Shown piece after piece: positions 7,715-16,623 of a stretch of DNA of 64,000 bases. The stretch lies in the NCBI GenBank assembly GCA_014193315.1, contig BJHS01000003.1:140245-204244 (forward strand), given 5' to 3'. The stretch's first letter is position 1, and every line of letters begins with the position of its first letter. A program made the position numbers and the translations under genes. The notes under the pieces were generated by a model. That model was given only the letters and a program-made list of their open reading frames with translations. It did no database searches and was not told the origin of the DNA. The stretch comes from Verrucomicrobiota bacterium (lineage in GTDB: Bacteria; Verrucomicrobiota; Verrucomicrobiia; Opitutales; UBA953).

Positions 7715-8791
7715 TCAGTTCTGCGGGGTGCCCAGCGCGGCGAGTCGGATGCCGGCCTTTTGTAGGCGGCCGCTGATGCTCAGGAGGAGTTTCTGGTTGA
7801 ACTCGAGCTGCTTGGCCGAGACGGCGGGGAAATACCAATACATGACGCGGATGTTCACGGCCCAGTCGGCGAACTCGTGGACATGGACCAGCGGCGGTTG
7901 GCGGGAGTCGAAGCCTTCGTGGGTCGACACGATTTCCCGGATGATGCCGACGGCTTCCTGGATCTTCTCCGCCGGGGTGTTGACCTCGAGGTGCACCATG
8001 TTCTGCGCGCGGATGAACTCCCGGCGGGTGATGTTGACGATGGGGCGATTGGCGAGGTCGCTGTTCGGGATGGCGAGCCGCTGGCCGTCGACGAGGATCA
8101 GGGTGGTGGAGCGTAGCCCGAGCGCCTCGACGCGGCCTTCGTGCGAGCCGGTGTTGATCAGGTCACCCAGCGTGAAAGGCTGGTCGACGATGAGCATGAC
8201 CGCGCCGAAGATGTTCTTCAGGGTGTCCTGCGAGGCAAACGCGATACCGATGCCGCCGGCGGCGAGCAGGCCGAGGATCGACTTCGACGTGTCGGCGTCG
8301 ACGATGGAGATGGCCTTAACCCCGCCGACGAGCACGACGGTCAGCTTGATCACGGTCGAGATCATGGGCACCAGCACATCGTCGAGTTTGTTTTCGGTCT
8401 CGTCGGCCAGCTTCTGACCCCAGGCGATCGGCACCGCGACGAGATGGAAGACCGTGGTCGTATGCGCCAAGGAGAGCAGGAGGTCGATAGCGATGCTGGC
8501 CCCTTTGTCGTAGGTGTCGGGGATCAAGCCCGGGTTGAGGTGGTTGAACCAGAAAACGGTGTAGGCCGGAATCAGGATTTGGAGGGACTTGCCGACGGCG
8601 GTGACGGTCGCTTTGACGATGGGGCTTTGGTCGAACTTCGTGGCGATCCAGCCCAGCAGTTTTTTGGTCGCCCAGCCGACGATGATGGCGCTGGCGACCC
8701 AGCCCAGGGCGGTGAAGATGACGTTGGCTTCCTGGGCGACGGTGGTCTTCAGGGTGGTGGAGGCGGTAGGCGCGGCTTGGGCGAAGAACAT
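7715..8791 (-). CDS. Small-conductance mechanosensitive channel family protein
   Basis: A 358-residue MscS-type channel. It has an N-terminal signal or anchor (MFFAQAAPT...), several membrane helices, and the pore helix region 'LLAAGGIGIAFASQDTLKNIFGAVMLIVDQPF' rich in Gly and Ala. The beta domain follows (GDLINTGSHEGRVEALGLRSTTL...NSDLANRPIVNITRR), then the alpha-beta C-terminal domain. ATG 8791 is selected because sequence upstream in this frame runs opposite to trpS. The long N-terminal region before the pore gives more helices than the minimal three-helix MscS. It probably releases solutes on hypo-osmotic shock. It heads the minus-strand block that includes the Gld-like genes. Confidence 0.9.
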   Translation of the reverse strand: MFFAQAAPTASTTLKTTVAQEANVIFTALGWVASAIIVGWATKKLLGWIATKFDQSPIVKATVTAVGKSLQILIPAYTVFWFNHLNPGLIPDTYDKGASIAIDLLLSLAHTTTVFHLVAVPIAWGQKLADETENKLDDVLVPMISTVIKLTVVLVGGVKAISIVDADTSKSILGLLAAGGIGIAFASQDTLKNIFGAVMLIVDQPFTLGDLINTGSHEGRVEALGLRSTTLILVDGQRLAIPNSDLANRPIVNITRREFIRAQNMVHLEVNTPAEKIQEAVGIIREIVSTHEGFDSRQPPLVHVHEFADWAVNIRVMYWYFPAVSAKQLEFNQKLLLSISGRLQKAGIRLAALGTPQN

Positions 8792-8908
8792 GGCGGGGAA
8801 AGATAGGTGCTGTCCTATGTAGGCGGGTGCGGTCCCGATTTCAAGCGTCACCCTCCGCCCTATCCGCTTGATGCCCGGGCGGCCGCCCGCCACGCTGGGC
8901 GGACCGGA

Positions 8909-9928
8909 ATGAGCGATTCGACCGAAAAAAAGCCCGCCAAGCTCGTGGTCTTGACCTGCGCCCAGCCGACAGGCCGCCTGCATCTGGGTAATTACCTCGG
9001 GGCGGTCCTTAACTGGGGCAGGATGCAGGACGACCACGATTGCTACTTCGGCATCGTTGACCAGCACGCCATCACGGTCCCCACCGTCCCGGCCGAGCTC
9101 CGGGATAACACTTATTCGTGCCTCGCCCAGTACGTGGCCTGCGGGCTCGACCCGGCCCGGAGCCGGCTCTTCGTGCAGTCCCATGTCATCGGGCATACCG
9201 AACTGGCCTGGGTCCTCGGTTGCCTTTGCCCCTTGGGACAATTGGAGCGGATGACCCAGTTCAAGGACAAGTCCCGCAAGCAGCAGTCGATCGACGCCGG
9301 CCTGCTTTTCTACCCGGTCCTGATGGCCGCGGATATCCTGCTTTATAACGCCGACCTGGTGCCGGTGGGTGAAGATCAGAAGCAGCACCTCGAGCTGGCC
9401 CGCGACCTCGCGGAGAAGTTCAACCACCGCTACTCCGAGACCTTCAAACTACCCGCCCCGTTTATCGCCAAGGTCGGTTCCCGCATCATGTCTTTGCAGG
9501 ATCCCACCGCGAAGATGTCGAAGTCCGACCCGAACCAGGCGGGCACCGTCTATATCACCGACCGCCCCGAGGAGATTCGCAAGAAGGTCATGTCCTCCGT
9601 CACCGACTCCGGCTCGGAGGTCCGCGCCGGCGAGGACAAGCCGGGGATCCGCAATCTTCTGACGATCATGGCTGGCTGCACCGGACGCGACGTCGCCGCG
9701 CTCGAGGCCGAGTTCGTCGGCCAGGGTTACGGCGACTTCAAGCAGGCCGTGGCCGACGCGGTCATCGCCACGCTCGACCCGGTGCGCCTGCGCTACGAGA
9801 CGCTGGTCAAGGACCGTGAGGAGCTTGGGCGCATCTTCAAGGCCGGCGCCGAGGCGGCGCAGGCCACCGCCTTCCGCACCTTGTCGAAGGTCCACCGCAA
9901 GGTCGGTTTCGTCGAGCGGCCGCGCTGA
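8909..9928 (+). CDS. trpS: Tryptophan--tRNA ligase
   Basis: A 339-residue class I aminoacyl-tRNA synthetase that charges tRNA-Trp. The HIGH-type motif PTGRLHLGNYLGA is near residue 20, and the KMSKSD loop near residue 200. The family blocks GIVDQHAIT, FVQSHV, LGQLERMTQFKDK, YPVLMAADILLY and VPVGEDQKQHLEL are present. ATG 8909 gives the standard N-terminus; upstream in-frame sequence is short and not conserved in character. The gene diverges from mscS across a gap of about 117 bases that must hold both promoters. Confidence 0.97.
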   Translation: MSDSTEKKPAKLVVLTCAQPTGRLHLGNYLGAVLNWGRMQDDHDCYFGIVDQHAITVPTVPAELRDNTYSCLAQYVACGLDPARSRLFVQSHVIGHTELAWVLGCLCPLGQLERMTQFKDKSRKQQSIDAGLLFYPVLMAADILLYNADLVPVGEDQKQHLELARDLAEKFNHRYSETFKLPAPFIAKVGSRIMSLQDPTAKMSKSDPNQAGTVYITDRPEEIRKKVMSSVTDSGSEVRAGEDKPGIRNLLTIMAGCTGRDVAALEAEFVGQGYGDFKQAVADAVIATLDPVRLRYETLVKDREELGRIFKAGAEAAQATAFRTLSKVHRKVGFVERPR

Positions 9929-9956
9929 GCCTCCCCCTTTCCTCACCCCATACCCC

Positions 9957-11108
9957 ATGAACCGCGACCTCCAGAAACTGCTTCAAGAAAAATGGTTCCT
10001 CGTAGCGGCCGACTTCATCGCCGTCATCGGCGTGCTGTGCATCGGCTTCAATCCCAAGGACGGCTTCGAGGCCTTCCTGGCGGTCGTCGGCATCCTGGGT
10101 GCCTCGCTCATCGTCGTGATCCCGGTGTTGAAGGAGGGCGGGGGCAAGGGTGAGCGGCAAGCCGAGCAAGCCCGCCTGCGCGCGGCGCTCGCCGAGGAGA
10201 TCGACCGCCTCCGCGACGACATCCGCGCCACCGCCGAGACGGGAAATCGGCGCACCGGAGAAGTCGAGTTGGAGGCGCGTAAGCAGGCCGAGGCCGCGGC
10301 GGCCGCCGCCACGGCCATCGCCCAGCGGGCCTCCGCGGAGATCAACACCTTGAAGGCTGGCCTGGCTGAATTGGAGAAGAAGGTCGCCCTCGCCCAGCAG
10401 GCCGCCGCCGTCGGCGGTCAGGCGCAGGAAGCCCTCGAGGAGATGGGCGGAAAGGTGGATGCCTTGGCCGAGACGGTGCGTACCTCCTTGGCTACCGCGG
10501 AGGAGGTCGCCGAGGTCTTGGCCGAAATGAAGGCGGCGGGTCCCGGCGTGACCGCCGACGACCTCAAGGCGGTGCGCGATGAAGTGAAGAAGGCCGGGCA
10601 GAAGTCCGCCCAACTCGTCGATAAGTTAGCAGATCGCCAGGAAGCCTTGCACCTCGAGGTGCAGGCCTTGCGCGACCGTCCGGCCGCGCCGGCGCCCGCC
10701 CTGGCGTCCGCGGAAGAGGATGTCGCGGACGACGTCGCCGAAGAGGAGGAAGACGACACCGATGCCGATGGCGAGGTCGCGGTGGCGTCCGTCCCGTCTG
10801 CGGAGCTTGCCGATGAGCCTGCGGCCGCCCCGACGGTCCTTGCGGGGGGCACGGCGTTGGTCATCAATCTCATGATCGGCATCGGCAACAAGCCTTTCGT
10901 GCGGGGCAGTGGTCCGGGTCTCGGTACCGACAAGGGCGTGCCGATGAATTTCCTCGGTATCGGGCGCTGGCAGTGGGTCTGCCCCGATCCCGAGGCTTCC
11001 GCCACCGTCGAAGTCTGGAAGAACGACGAGGCTCCGCTCGGCGAACCGATCCACCTTTCCGGCGGCGAATCGGTCGAGCTCGACGAAGGTCATTTCACGG
11101 GTGCCTGA
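9957..11108 (+). CDS. Membrane-anchored coiled-coil protein of unknown function
   Basis: A 383-residue protein with no recognised family. Two hydrophobic helices at about residues 14-32 and 39-58 are followed by a long Ala/Glu/Lys-rich coiled coil (about 65-250), an acidic linker with runs of Glu and Asp, and a compact C-terminal segment of about 90 residues. That segment has a Trp/Cys patch (GRWQWVCPDPEASATVEVW) and ends SVELDEGHFTGA. The membrane/coiled-coil/globular layout suggests a scaffold or sensor at the inner membrane. The next gene begins two bases after its stop, so the pair is probably co-translated. ATG 9957 lies after a CACCCCATACCCC leader with no Shine-Dalgarno match. Confidence 0.7.
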   Translation: MNRDLQKLLQEKWFLVAADFIAVIGVLCIGFNPKDGFEAFLAVVGILGASLIVVIPVLKEGGGKGERQAEQARLRAALAEEIDRLRDDIRATAETGNRRTGEVELEARKQAEAAAAAATAIAQRASAEINTLKAGLAELEKKVALAQQAAAVGGQAQEALEEMGGKVDALAETVRTSLATAEEVAEVLAEMKAAGPGVTADDLKAVRDEVKKAGQKSAQLVDKLADRQEALHLEVQALRDRPAAPAPALASAEEDVADDVAEEEEDDTDADGEVAVASVPSAELADEPAAAPTVLAGGTALVINLMIGIGNKPFVRGSGPGLGTDKGVPMNFLGIGRWQWVCPDPEASATVEVWKNDEAPLGEPIHLSGGESVELDEGHFTGA

Positions 11109-11110
11109 GG

Positions 11111-12196
11111 ATGTGGACCGCGCTGGCCACTTGCGCCTGCTTGGCGGCGGCGGCGCCGGCCGTCATGCCTCCGTCCGCCCCGGCGCCGGCCGTGGCGGCC
11201 CCGCGCGTCTTCCTTAATGACACGCGGTTCGCCGTCGTCGTCGGCGAACGGCTCGAGGAGGTAAGTTTCGTTGCCAGCCATTTCGCCGCCTTTGAGCGCC
11301 ACCTCGAGTTCGCCTATGGTCTCGCCCCATTGCCCCCGCCGAAAGCGCGCGTCGAACTGGTCGACCTGCCGGCCTTGGCCGATATCGATGTGCGCGTGCT
11401 CGCCGGTCAGGTGCTGGTTTCTTTGCGACTCGGGTCCGGTGAGGCCGCGCCGGTGCGCGCGGCCGAGGCCGCGGTGCGGGCTTGGTTATTGCGCGCCGCC
11501 TTGCTCGCTGGCGATCGCCCCGGTACCCCGGAGCCCTGGCTCGGTCAGGCCCTGGCCTGCGAGACCTTGGCGATGTTGCGCCCGGCGTTGGTCGACCTCT
11601 GGTATCGGGATGGCCTCCGCGAGGAGGCCGCGACCTTGGCGGACCTGCGGGCTGGCCAGGCGCCCGAGCGCGAAGCGTTTCTTTTTTGGCGGAGCTTGCG
11701 CAGCGTCAACCCGCGGGAGTCCGCTTTCCTGCTCGCGCGTTATGTCGCCGGGGGCACGACGATCGCGATGAAGGAGGCCGAGTGGCAGGCCTCCCGTTCG
11801 CAACTCCTCCTCCAGCGCAAGCCCGTCAGCCTCGGGCTCCGCGAGTCGGCGGAGGCCCTGGACGCCTTGACCCGTTTCGTCTTCGACCTTGGGCAGGGCG
11901 ATGTGGCCCTCGATGGCCCGGCGCTCGTCCGGCAGCGCCAGTTACCCGCGGTGGTCACCGCGATGCGCGAGCGCCTCGCGCTGGTTCGCCGGGAGATCCT
12001 GCGCCAGAACCCGGTCCACGCCAATACTTGGCGGACCTTTGGGGCTTGGTTGGAACGCTTTGAGAAAGGGTCGCCCGCGGAACTCGATGGCTTGTGGGCG
12101 GAATTCTTGAAGGAGCGGGCCGGTGCCCGGGTACTCGCGGCTGAGGTCGAGGCGGCCTTGGCGGCTCCACCCCCCAAGCAAGAAGGCCAGCGCTGA
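11111..12196 (+). CDS. Exported protein of unknown function
   Basis: A 361-residue protein starting with a signal peptide (about residues 1-28, MWTALATCACLAAAAPA...). The mature part is Ala/Leu/Arg-rich and mostly helical, without cysteine clusters or a known catalytic motif. ATG 11111 is used; it follows the previous stop by two bases, so coupling to the upstream coiled-coil membrane gene is likely. The pair may form one envelope complex. No homology can be claimed from the sequence alone. Confidence 0.65.
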   Translation: MWTALATCACLAAAAPAVMPPSAPAPAVAAPRVFLNDTRFAVVVGERLEEVSFVASHFAAFERHLEFAYGLAPLPPPKARVELVDLPALADIDVRVLAGQVLVSLRLGSGEAAPVRAAEAAVRAWLLRAALLAGDRPGTPEPWLGQALACETLAMLRPALVDLWYRDGLREEAATLADLRAGQAPEREAFLFWRSLRSVNPRESAFLLARYVAGGTTIAMKEAEWQASRSQLLLQRKPVSLGLRESAEALDALTRFVFDLGQGDVALDGPALVRQRQLPAVVTAMRERLALVRREILRQNPVHANTWRTFGAWLERFEKGSPAELDGLWAEFLKERAGARVLAAEVEAALAAPPPKQEGQR

Positions 12197-12207
12197 GGCT
12201 GGCCTTC
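12182..12207. terminator. Possible weak terminator hairpin
   Basis: A perfect ten-pair stem (GAAGGCCAGC / GCTGGCCTTC) overlaps the stop codon of the exported protein gene. No clean T-tract follows on either strand, so it may only slow or stabilise transcripts between convergent genes. Confidence 0.35.
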
Positions 12208-12231
12208 GTCGGGAACGATGCGGCTGGCCGC

Positions 12232-12486
12232 TTAGCGTTGGTCTGGGGACTTCGGGAGCATCTGGTCCGCGAGGGTCACGCGGAAGAGACTCAAGGCCAT
12301 CCAAAGGACGCTCGACAGGCATAGGGAGCAGTAGGCGGCGCCCAACAGGACGGCGGTCGCACCCGCTTCTTCCCACGGCACGTGCTTCTTGAGCACCGTC
12401 GTCATCCAGAGGAAGAAAATGACCGTCAGGACCACGTCGATGATGGCACCCCGGGTGGTGACGAGCTTGGGCTTCAGGTTATCCAT
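12232..12486 (-). CDS. Small two-helix membrane protein, unknown
   Basis: An 84-residue protein with two hydrophobic helices (about residues 14-31 and 43-68) joined by a short polar loop with KKHVPWEE. The C-terminus is polar. ATG 12486 is clear, but no Shine-Dalgarno sequence precedes it. It lies alone between a convergent exported-protein gene and the divergent ileS. No family is recognised, and short hydrophobic frames can arise by chance, so confidence is moderate. Confidence 0.5.
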   Translation of the reverse strand: MDNLKPKLVTTRGAIIDVVLTVIFFLWMTTVLKKHVPWEEAGATAVLLGAAYCSLCLSSVLWMALSLFRVTLADQMLPKSPDQR

Positions 12487-12656
12487 GGGAGGGGACTTAT
12501 TGGTGGGCTTCTGGCCTTACCTGTCAATCCCGCCCGCCGGGGAACCCTCCCAACCCCCCCCGTAGTCCATCTCCACCCTTGCCACATCTCCCGTCCCGTT
12601 CACTTTCTCCGCCCCGACGGGCGCTTGCGCCCCTCGCCCCTGCCCAAACGTAAAAC

Positions 12657-15476
12657 ATGGCCGAAGAGCTCAAGGATACCCTCAACCTGCCGGTGACCGA
12701 CTTCCCGATGCGGGCCGGCCTGGCCGAACGCGAACCGGCCCGCCTCGCCCACTGGGAACGGCGTGGGCTCTACGCCGCCATCCAGGCCCGGGCCGCCGGC
12801 AAGCCGGCGTTCGTCCTGCATGACGGCCCACCCTTCACCAACGGCGATGTGCACATCGGGACGGCGCTCAATAAATTACTGAAGGACGCGATCCTCCGGT
12901 ATAAGTCCATGCGTGGTTTCCGGACGCCGTACATCCCAGGTTGGGATTGTCACGGTTTACCGATCGAGCACAAGGTGATGAAGGAGCTGCAGGCGAAGAA
13001 GCAATCCTTGGACGCCCTCGGCGTCCGCAAGGCCTGCGCGGAATTCTCCGCCAGCTTCATCGAGAAGCAGCGCGGCCAGTTCAAGCGCTTGGGCATTCTC
13101 GCCGACTGGACCTCGGAGTACCGCACCATGGACCCGGCCTATGAGGCGGAGATCCTCGGCGGCTTCGCCAGCTTCATCGAGCAGGGGCTCGTCTACCGCT
13201 CCAAGAAGCCCGTGTATTGGTCCATCCCGTGCGAGACCGCCCTCGCAGATATGGAAATCGAGCATAAGGACAAGCGTTCCTTCTCGATCTGGGTCGGCTT
13301 CCCGGTGCCGGCGCCGGCGACCAAGGGCCTCGCCCCGGCGCACCCGCTCTCCGTCGTGATCTGGACGACCACCCCGTGGACCTTGCCCGCGAACCTTGCC
13401 ATCGCGGTGCATCCGGAACTTGATTACGTCGAGGTCCGGCACGGCGACCGTTCCTACCTCGTGGCCGCCGCGCTGCGCGACGCCTTCGTAGCCGCCTGCG
13501 GGCTGGAGGGGGCCGTCGATGGCTTCCACGTCTCCGGTCGGGCCCTCGAAGGGCTCGTCGCCCGCCACCCCTTCATCGACCGCGCGTCCCCAGTGGTGCT
13601 CGCCGACTACGTCACGACCGACGCGGGCACGGGTTGCGTGCACACGGCGCCCGGTCACGGCCCCGAGGACTTCCAGACCGGCAACAAGTATGGCCTTGAG
13701 CCGTACTGCCCGGTGCTCAATGATGGCACCTACGCCGACGACGGCAAGGTGCCGGCTGCGTTGGTCGGCGTCACCGTGCTCGAGACGGACGGCAAGAACC
13801 CGGCGAACCTTGCCGTGCTCGAACTGCTCAAGGCCGCGGGCACGCTCCTCAAGGCCCAAGGCATCAACCATTCCTACCCGCATTGCTGGCGCTCCAAGAC
13901 CCCGGTGATCTTCCGCGCGATGGACCAGTGGTTCGTCGGTCTCGACCGCGGTGACCTCCGTGCCCGCGCGCTCCAGGCGGTCGGCGATGTCAAGTGGATC
14001 CCTGCTTCCGGCGAGAACCGCATCCGCGCCGCCCTCGAGGGCCGGCCGGATTGGTGCATCTCGCGTCAGCGTTCCTGGGGTGTGCCGATTCCCGCTTTCA
14101 GTTCCGCCACCACGGGCGAGTCCTACCTCGACGCCGGGGTTGTCCGCCACGTCGCGAGCCAAGTCGCCCAGTTCGGCGGCGATTGGTGGTGGGCTTCGTC
14201 CGTCGAGACAATCCTCGCCGGTGCGCCCGTCCCGGCGACCTGGCCCAAGGACCTGCGCAAGGGTACGGACACCCTCGACGTCTGGATCGATTCCGGCTCG
14301 AGCCACCTCGCGGTCTGCGCCAAGCACAAGGACCTGCATTGGCCTGCCGACCTCTACCTTGAGGGCTCCGACCAGCATCGCGGGTGGTTCCAGTCCTCGC
14401 TCTGGACGGGCGTGGCCGTCAAAGGAGCCGCGCCTTACCGGGCCGTCCTCACCCACGGCTTCGTCGTCAACGAGAAGCGCCAGAAGATCTCGAAGTCCGA
14501 CGGCAAGCCGCAGACGGCCGACGACTACGTCAAGAAGTACGGTGCCGACATCATCCGCCTGTGGGTGGCCTCCGAGAACTACCAGTCCGACATCCCGTTG
14601 TCCGACGCGATCTTCGAGCATGTCTCCAACCAGTACCGCGGCATGCGCAACTCGTTGCGCTACCAGTTGGGCAACTTGTTCGACTTCGACCCAGCCAAGG
14701 ATGCCGTCCCGGTCGCGCAGCTCTCGGCCATCGACCGCTGGGCCCTAGTCGAGACCGCCCGGCTCGTCCGCGAAGTGACCGATGCCTGCGAGCGCAATGA
14801 GTTCCACCGCGCCGCGGCCGCCTTGGCCAACTTCACCACCGGCACGCTGTCGTCGACCTACCATAACATCGTCAAGGACCGCCTCTACACGTTGGCGCCC
14901 GCCGACCCGCTCCGTCGCTCGACCCAGACCGCGCTCGACTTGATCCTGCGCGCCTACCTGCGCGTCATCGCCCCGTTCGTGCCGTTCACCGCCGACGAGG
15001 CTTGGTCCCATCTCTTGGCCAAGACGGAGTACATCGATGAATCCTGCATCCACCTGCAGGATTGGCCCGCCCCTCCGGCCGACTGGGAGGATGCCACCGG
15101 CTTGGCCACTCATGCCGCCTTCGCCCGCGTCCAAGCCTTGGCCGTCCACGTCAACGTCCCCCTAGAGAAACTCCGGCAGGAGAAGAAGATCGGCCAATCC
15201 CTCGAGGCCGCCGTGGTCGTGACCGGTGACCCCGCCGACCCCGATTTCGCCCTCTTGGCTGGCCAAGGCGACGCTTTGGCCGAGCTATGGATCGTCTCCA
15301 CCGTCTCCTTTGCGCCCCTCGCGGGTGGCACGTTGACCTTCCAGGTCGACAAGGCGGGTGGCGTCCGCTGCCCCCGGTCCTGGCGATGGGTCCCGGAACT
15401 TGTGGAGGCCGGTAAATTCGGTATGGTATCTCCCAGGTGCCGTGCCGCACTCCACGCCAAATACCCCAATCCCTAA
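12657..15476 (+). CDS. ileS: Isoleucine--tRNA ligase with degenerate zinc site
   Basis: A 939-residue class I synthetase charging tRNA-Ile and, by family, editing valine. GPPFTNGDVHIGT (His66, Thr69) is the HIGH motif with Thr in the last place. WDCHGLPIEHKV, the editing domain (VIWTTTPWTLPAN, DAGTGCVHTAPGHG) and the KISKS loop (610-614) are all present. At the C-terminus the usual two CxxC pairs read C905-PR-S908 and S925-PR-C928, with exactly the spacing of the E. coli zinc finger, so two of four ligands are Ser. The leader has no Shine-Dalgarno sequence. The DksA-like gene follows six bases later. Confidence 0.97.
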   Translation: MAEELKDTLNLPVTDFPMRAGLAEREPARLAHWERRGLYAAIQARAAGKPAFVLHDGPPFTNGDVHIGTALNKLLKDAILRYKSMRGFRTPYIPGWDCHGLPIEHKVMKELQAKKQSLDALGVRKACAEFSASFIEKQRGQFKRLGILADWTSEYRTMDPAYEAEILGGFASFIEQGLVYRSKKPVYWSIPCETALADMEIEHKDKRSFSIWVGFPVPAPATKGLAPAHPLSVVIWTTTPWTLPANLAIAVHPELDYVEVRHGDRSYLVAAALRDAFVAACGLEGAVDGFHVSGRALEGLVARHPFIDRASPVVLADYVTTDAGTGCVHTAPGHGPEDFQTGNKYGLEPYCPVLNDGTYADDGKVPAALVGVTVLETDGKNPANLAVLELLKAAGTLLKAQGINHSYPHCWRSKTPVIFRAMDQWFVGLDRGDLRARALQAVGDVKWIPASGENRIRAALEGRPDWCISRQRSWGVPIPAFSSATTGESYLDAGVVRHVASQVAQFGGDWWWASSVETILAGAPVPATWPKDLRKGTDTLDVWIDSGSSHLAVCAKHKDLHWPADLYLEGSDQHRGWFQSSLWTGVAVKGAAPYRAVLTHGFVVNEKRQKISKSDGKPQTADDYVKKYGADIIRLWVASENYQSDIPLSDAIFEHVSNQYRGMRNSLRYQLGNLFDFDPAKDAVPVAQLSAIDRWALVETARLVREVTDACERNEFHRAAAALANFTTGTLSSTYHNIVKDRLYTLAPADPLRRSTQTALDLILRAYLRVIAPFVPFTADEAWSHLLAKTEYIDESCIHLQDWPAPPADWEDATGLATHAAFARVQALAVHVNVPLEKLRQEKKIGQSLEAAVVVTGDPADPDFALLAGQGDALAELWIVSTVSFAPLAGGTLTFQVDKAGGVRCPRSWRWVPELVEAGKFGMVSPRCRAALHAKYPNP

Positions 15477-15482
15477 TTTCTC

Positions 15483-16616
15483 ATGTCCAAGAAGCCCGCT
15501 CCTAAGAAAAAGTCGTCCGCCAAGCCCGCGGGCAAACCCGCCCCGGCCAAGAAGGTCGCCGCGAAGCCCGTGCCCAAGGGCAAGGCCAAGGTCGCTCCGA
15601 AGCCCGTGGTTCCGGTCAAGGCCAAGGCTGCCCCCGTCAAGCCTGCCGCCAAGGGTGGCGCTCCCGCCAAGGCCACGCCTGCCGCCAAGGTGGCGCTGGT
15701 CAAGGGCAAGTTGCCGCTCAAAGGCGGTAAGGCCGTGGAGCCGTCTTTCGTGGTCAACGAACCCAAGTCCGCCGGGGGTAAGCCCGCGAAGGGCACCAAG
15801 GGTTCCCGCGCCCCTAAGGTCGATCACGACAAGCAGAAGAAGCTCCTCGAGAGTCACCGCAAGGATCACCACCAGGAGGCCGCCACCGAGGCGCCGCCCC
15901 GGCCGAAGCTGCAGTTCTATACGGTCGTTGAAGTTCAGTCTTACCTCGCCGGCCGGAAGAAGAAGGGCATGAAGTTGAACCTCTGGGTCCCCGAGGAGGA
16001 GCGCAAGGCCCGCGAGAAGGCCGCCGCTGCCGCCCGTTCGGAGGATCACCGCACGCACAACGTCGCGGCCGCCTCGATTGCCGACCTCCTCGGCACCAAC
16101 CCGTTCCGCAAGGGCTCGACCTCCGGCGACGAATCCAAGCAGGTGCCGGAGCGCTTCCGTCGCTACTACAGCTTGCTCGTCTACATGCGCGAAGCCCTCC
16201 AGAAGGGTCTGGCCTTCCATTCGGAGTCAGCCCTCAAGAAGTCCGGGAAGGATGACTCGGGCGACCTCTCCGGCTATTCCCAGCACCTGGCCGACGCTGG
16301 CACCGACACGGCGGACCGCGACTTCGCCCTCTCCCTCATCTCCAACGAACAGGAGGCGCTCAAGGAGATCGCCGACGCCATCGAGCGGATGAAAAAAGGT
16401 GGCTACGGCATCTGCGAGATCACGAGCAAGGCCATCCCGCACGCTCGCCTCATGGCGGTGCCGTTCACCCGTTACTCGCTCGAGGGGCAGAAGGAACTTG
16501 AGCGCAACCGTCGCGCGCACCGTCGCCGCGGCGGCAACCCGCTCGGCGAGCACGGCGAAGAAGTCGGCTTCGGGACCGGCGGTGGTGGCGGTGAGGACGA
16601 CCCGAGCGATTCCTGA
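15483..16616 (+). CDS. DksA/TraR-like protein with long basic N-terminal tail and lost zinc cysteines
   Basis: A 377-residue protein. Residues 1-135 are a Lys/Ala/Pro-rich, histone-H1-like tail. The rest matches DksA/TraR regulators: a helical coiled region (RFRRYYSLLVYMREALQKGL...) with an acidic patch, then the finger domain GGYGICEITSKAIPHARLMAVPFTRY. Of the four zinc cysteines only Cys311 remains; the others are Thr314, Ser332 and Gly335. DksA proteins bind the RNA polymerase secondary channel; Cys-poor DksA paralogues are known that fold without zinc. The tail may bind nucleic acid. It follows ileS by six bases and precedes lspA by seven, so it probably sits in one transcript with them. 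Confidence 0.82.
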   Translation: MSKKPAPKKKSSAKPAGKPAPAKKVAAKPVPKGKAKVAPKPVVPVKAKAAPVKPAAKGGAPAKATPAAKVALVKGKLPLKGGKAVEPSFVVNEPKSAGGKPAKGTKGSRAPKVDHDKQKKLLESHRKDHHQEAATEAPPRPKLQFYTVVEVQSYLAGRKKKGMKLNLWVPEEERKAREKAAAAARSEDHRTHNVAAASIADLLGTNPFRKGSTSGDESKQVPERFRRYYSLLVYMREALQKGLAFHSESALKKSGKDDSGDLSGYSQHLADAGTDTADRDFALSLISNEQEALKEIADAIERMKKGGYGICEITSKAIPHARLMAVPFTRYSLEGQKELERNRRAHRRRGGNPLGEHGEEVGFGTGGGGGEDDPSDS

Positions 16617-16623
16617 GTCCGCC

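Noticed and set aside
8792..9427. N-terminal extension of the MscS frame over trpS
   Set aside because: The added residues run opposite trpS and do not resemble MscS N-termini; ATG 8791 starts a signal-like segment.
12837..12872. HIGT instead of HIGH in IleS as a sign of inactivity
   Set aside because: All other IleS motifs are intact and the gene is a single full-length synthetase. The last His is not strictly invariant in class I enzymes, so I note it only as a variant.
15483..15890. Lys/Ala/Pro-rich tail as a separate histone-like gene
   Set aside because: It is in frame and continuous with the DksA-like domain, with no stop or internal start that would separate them.
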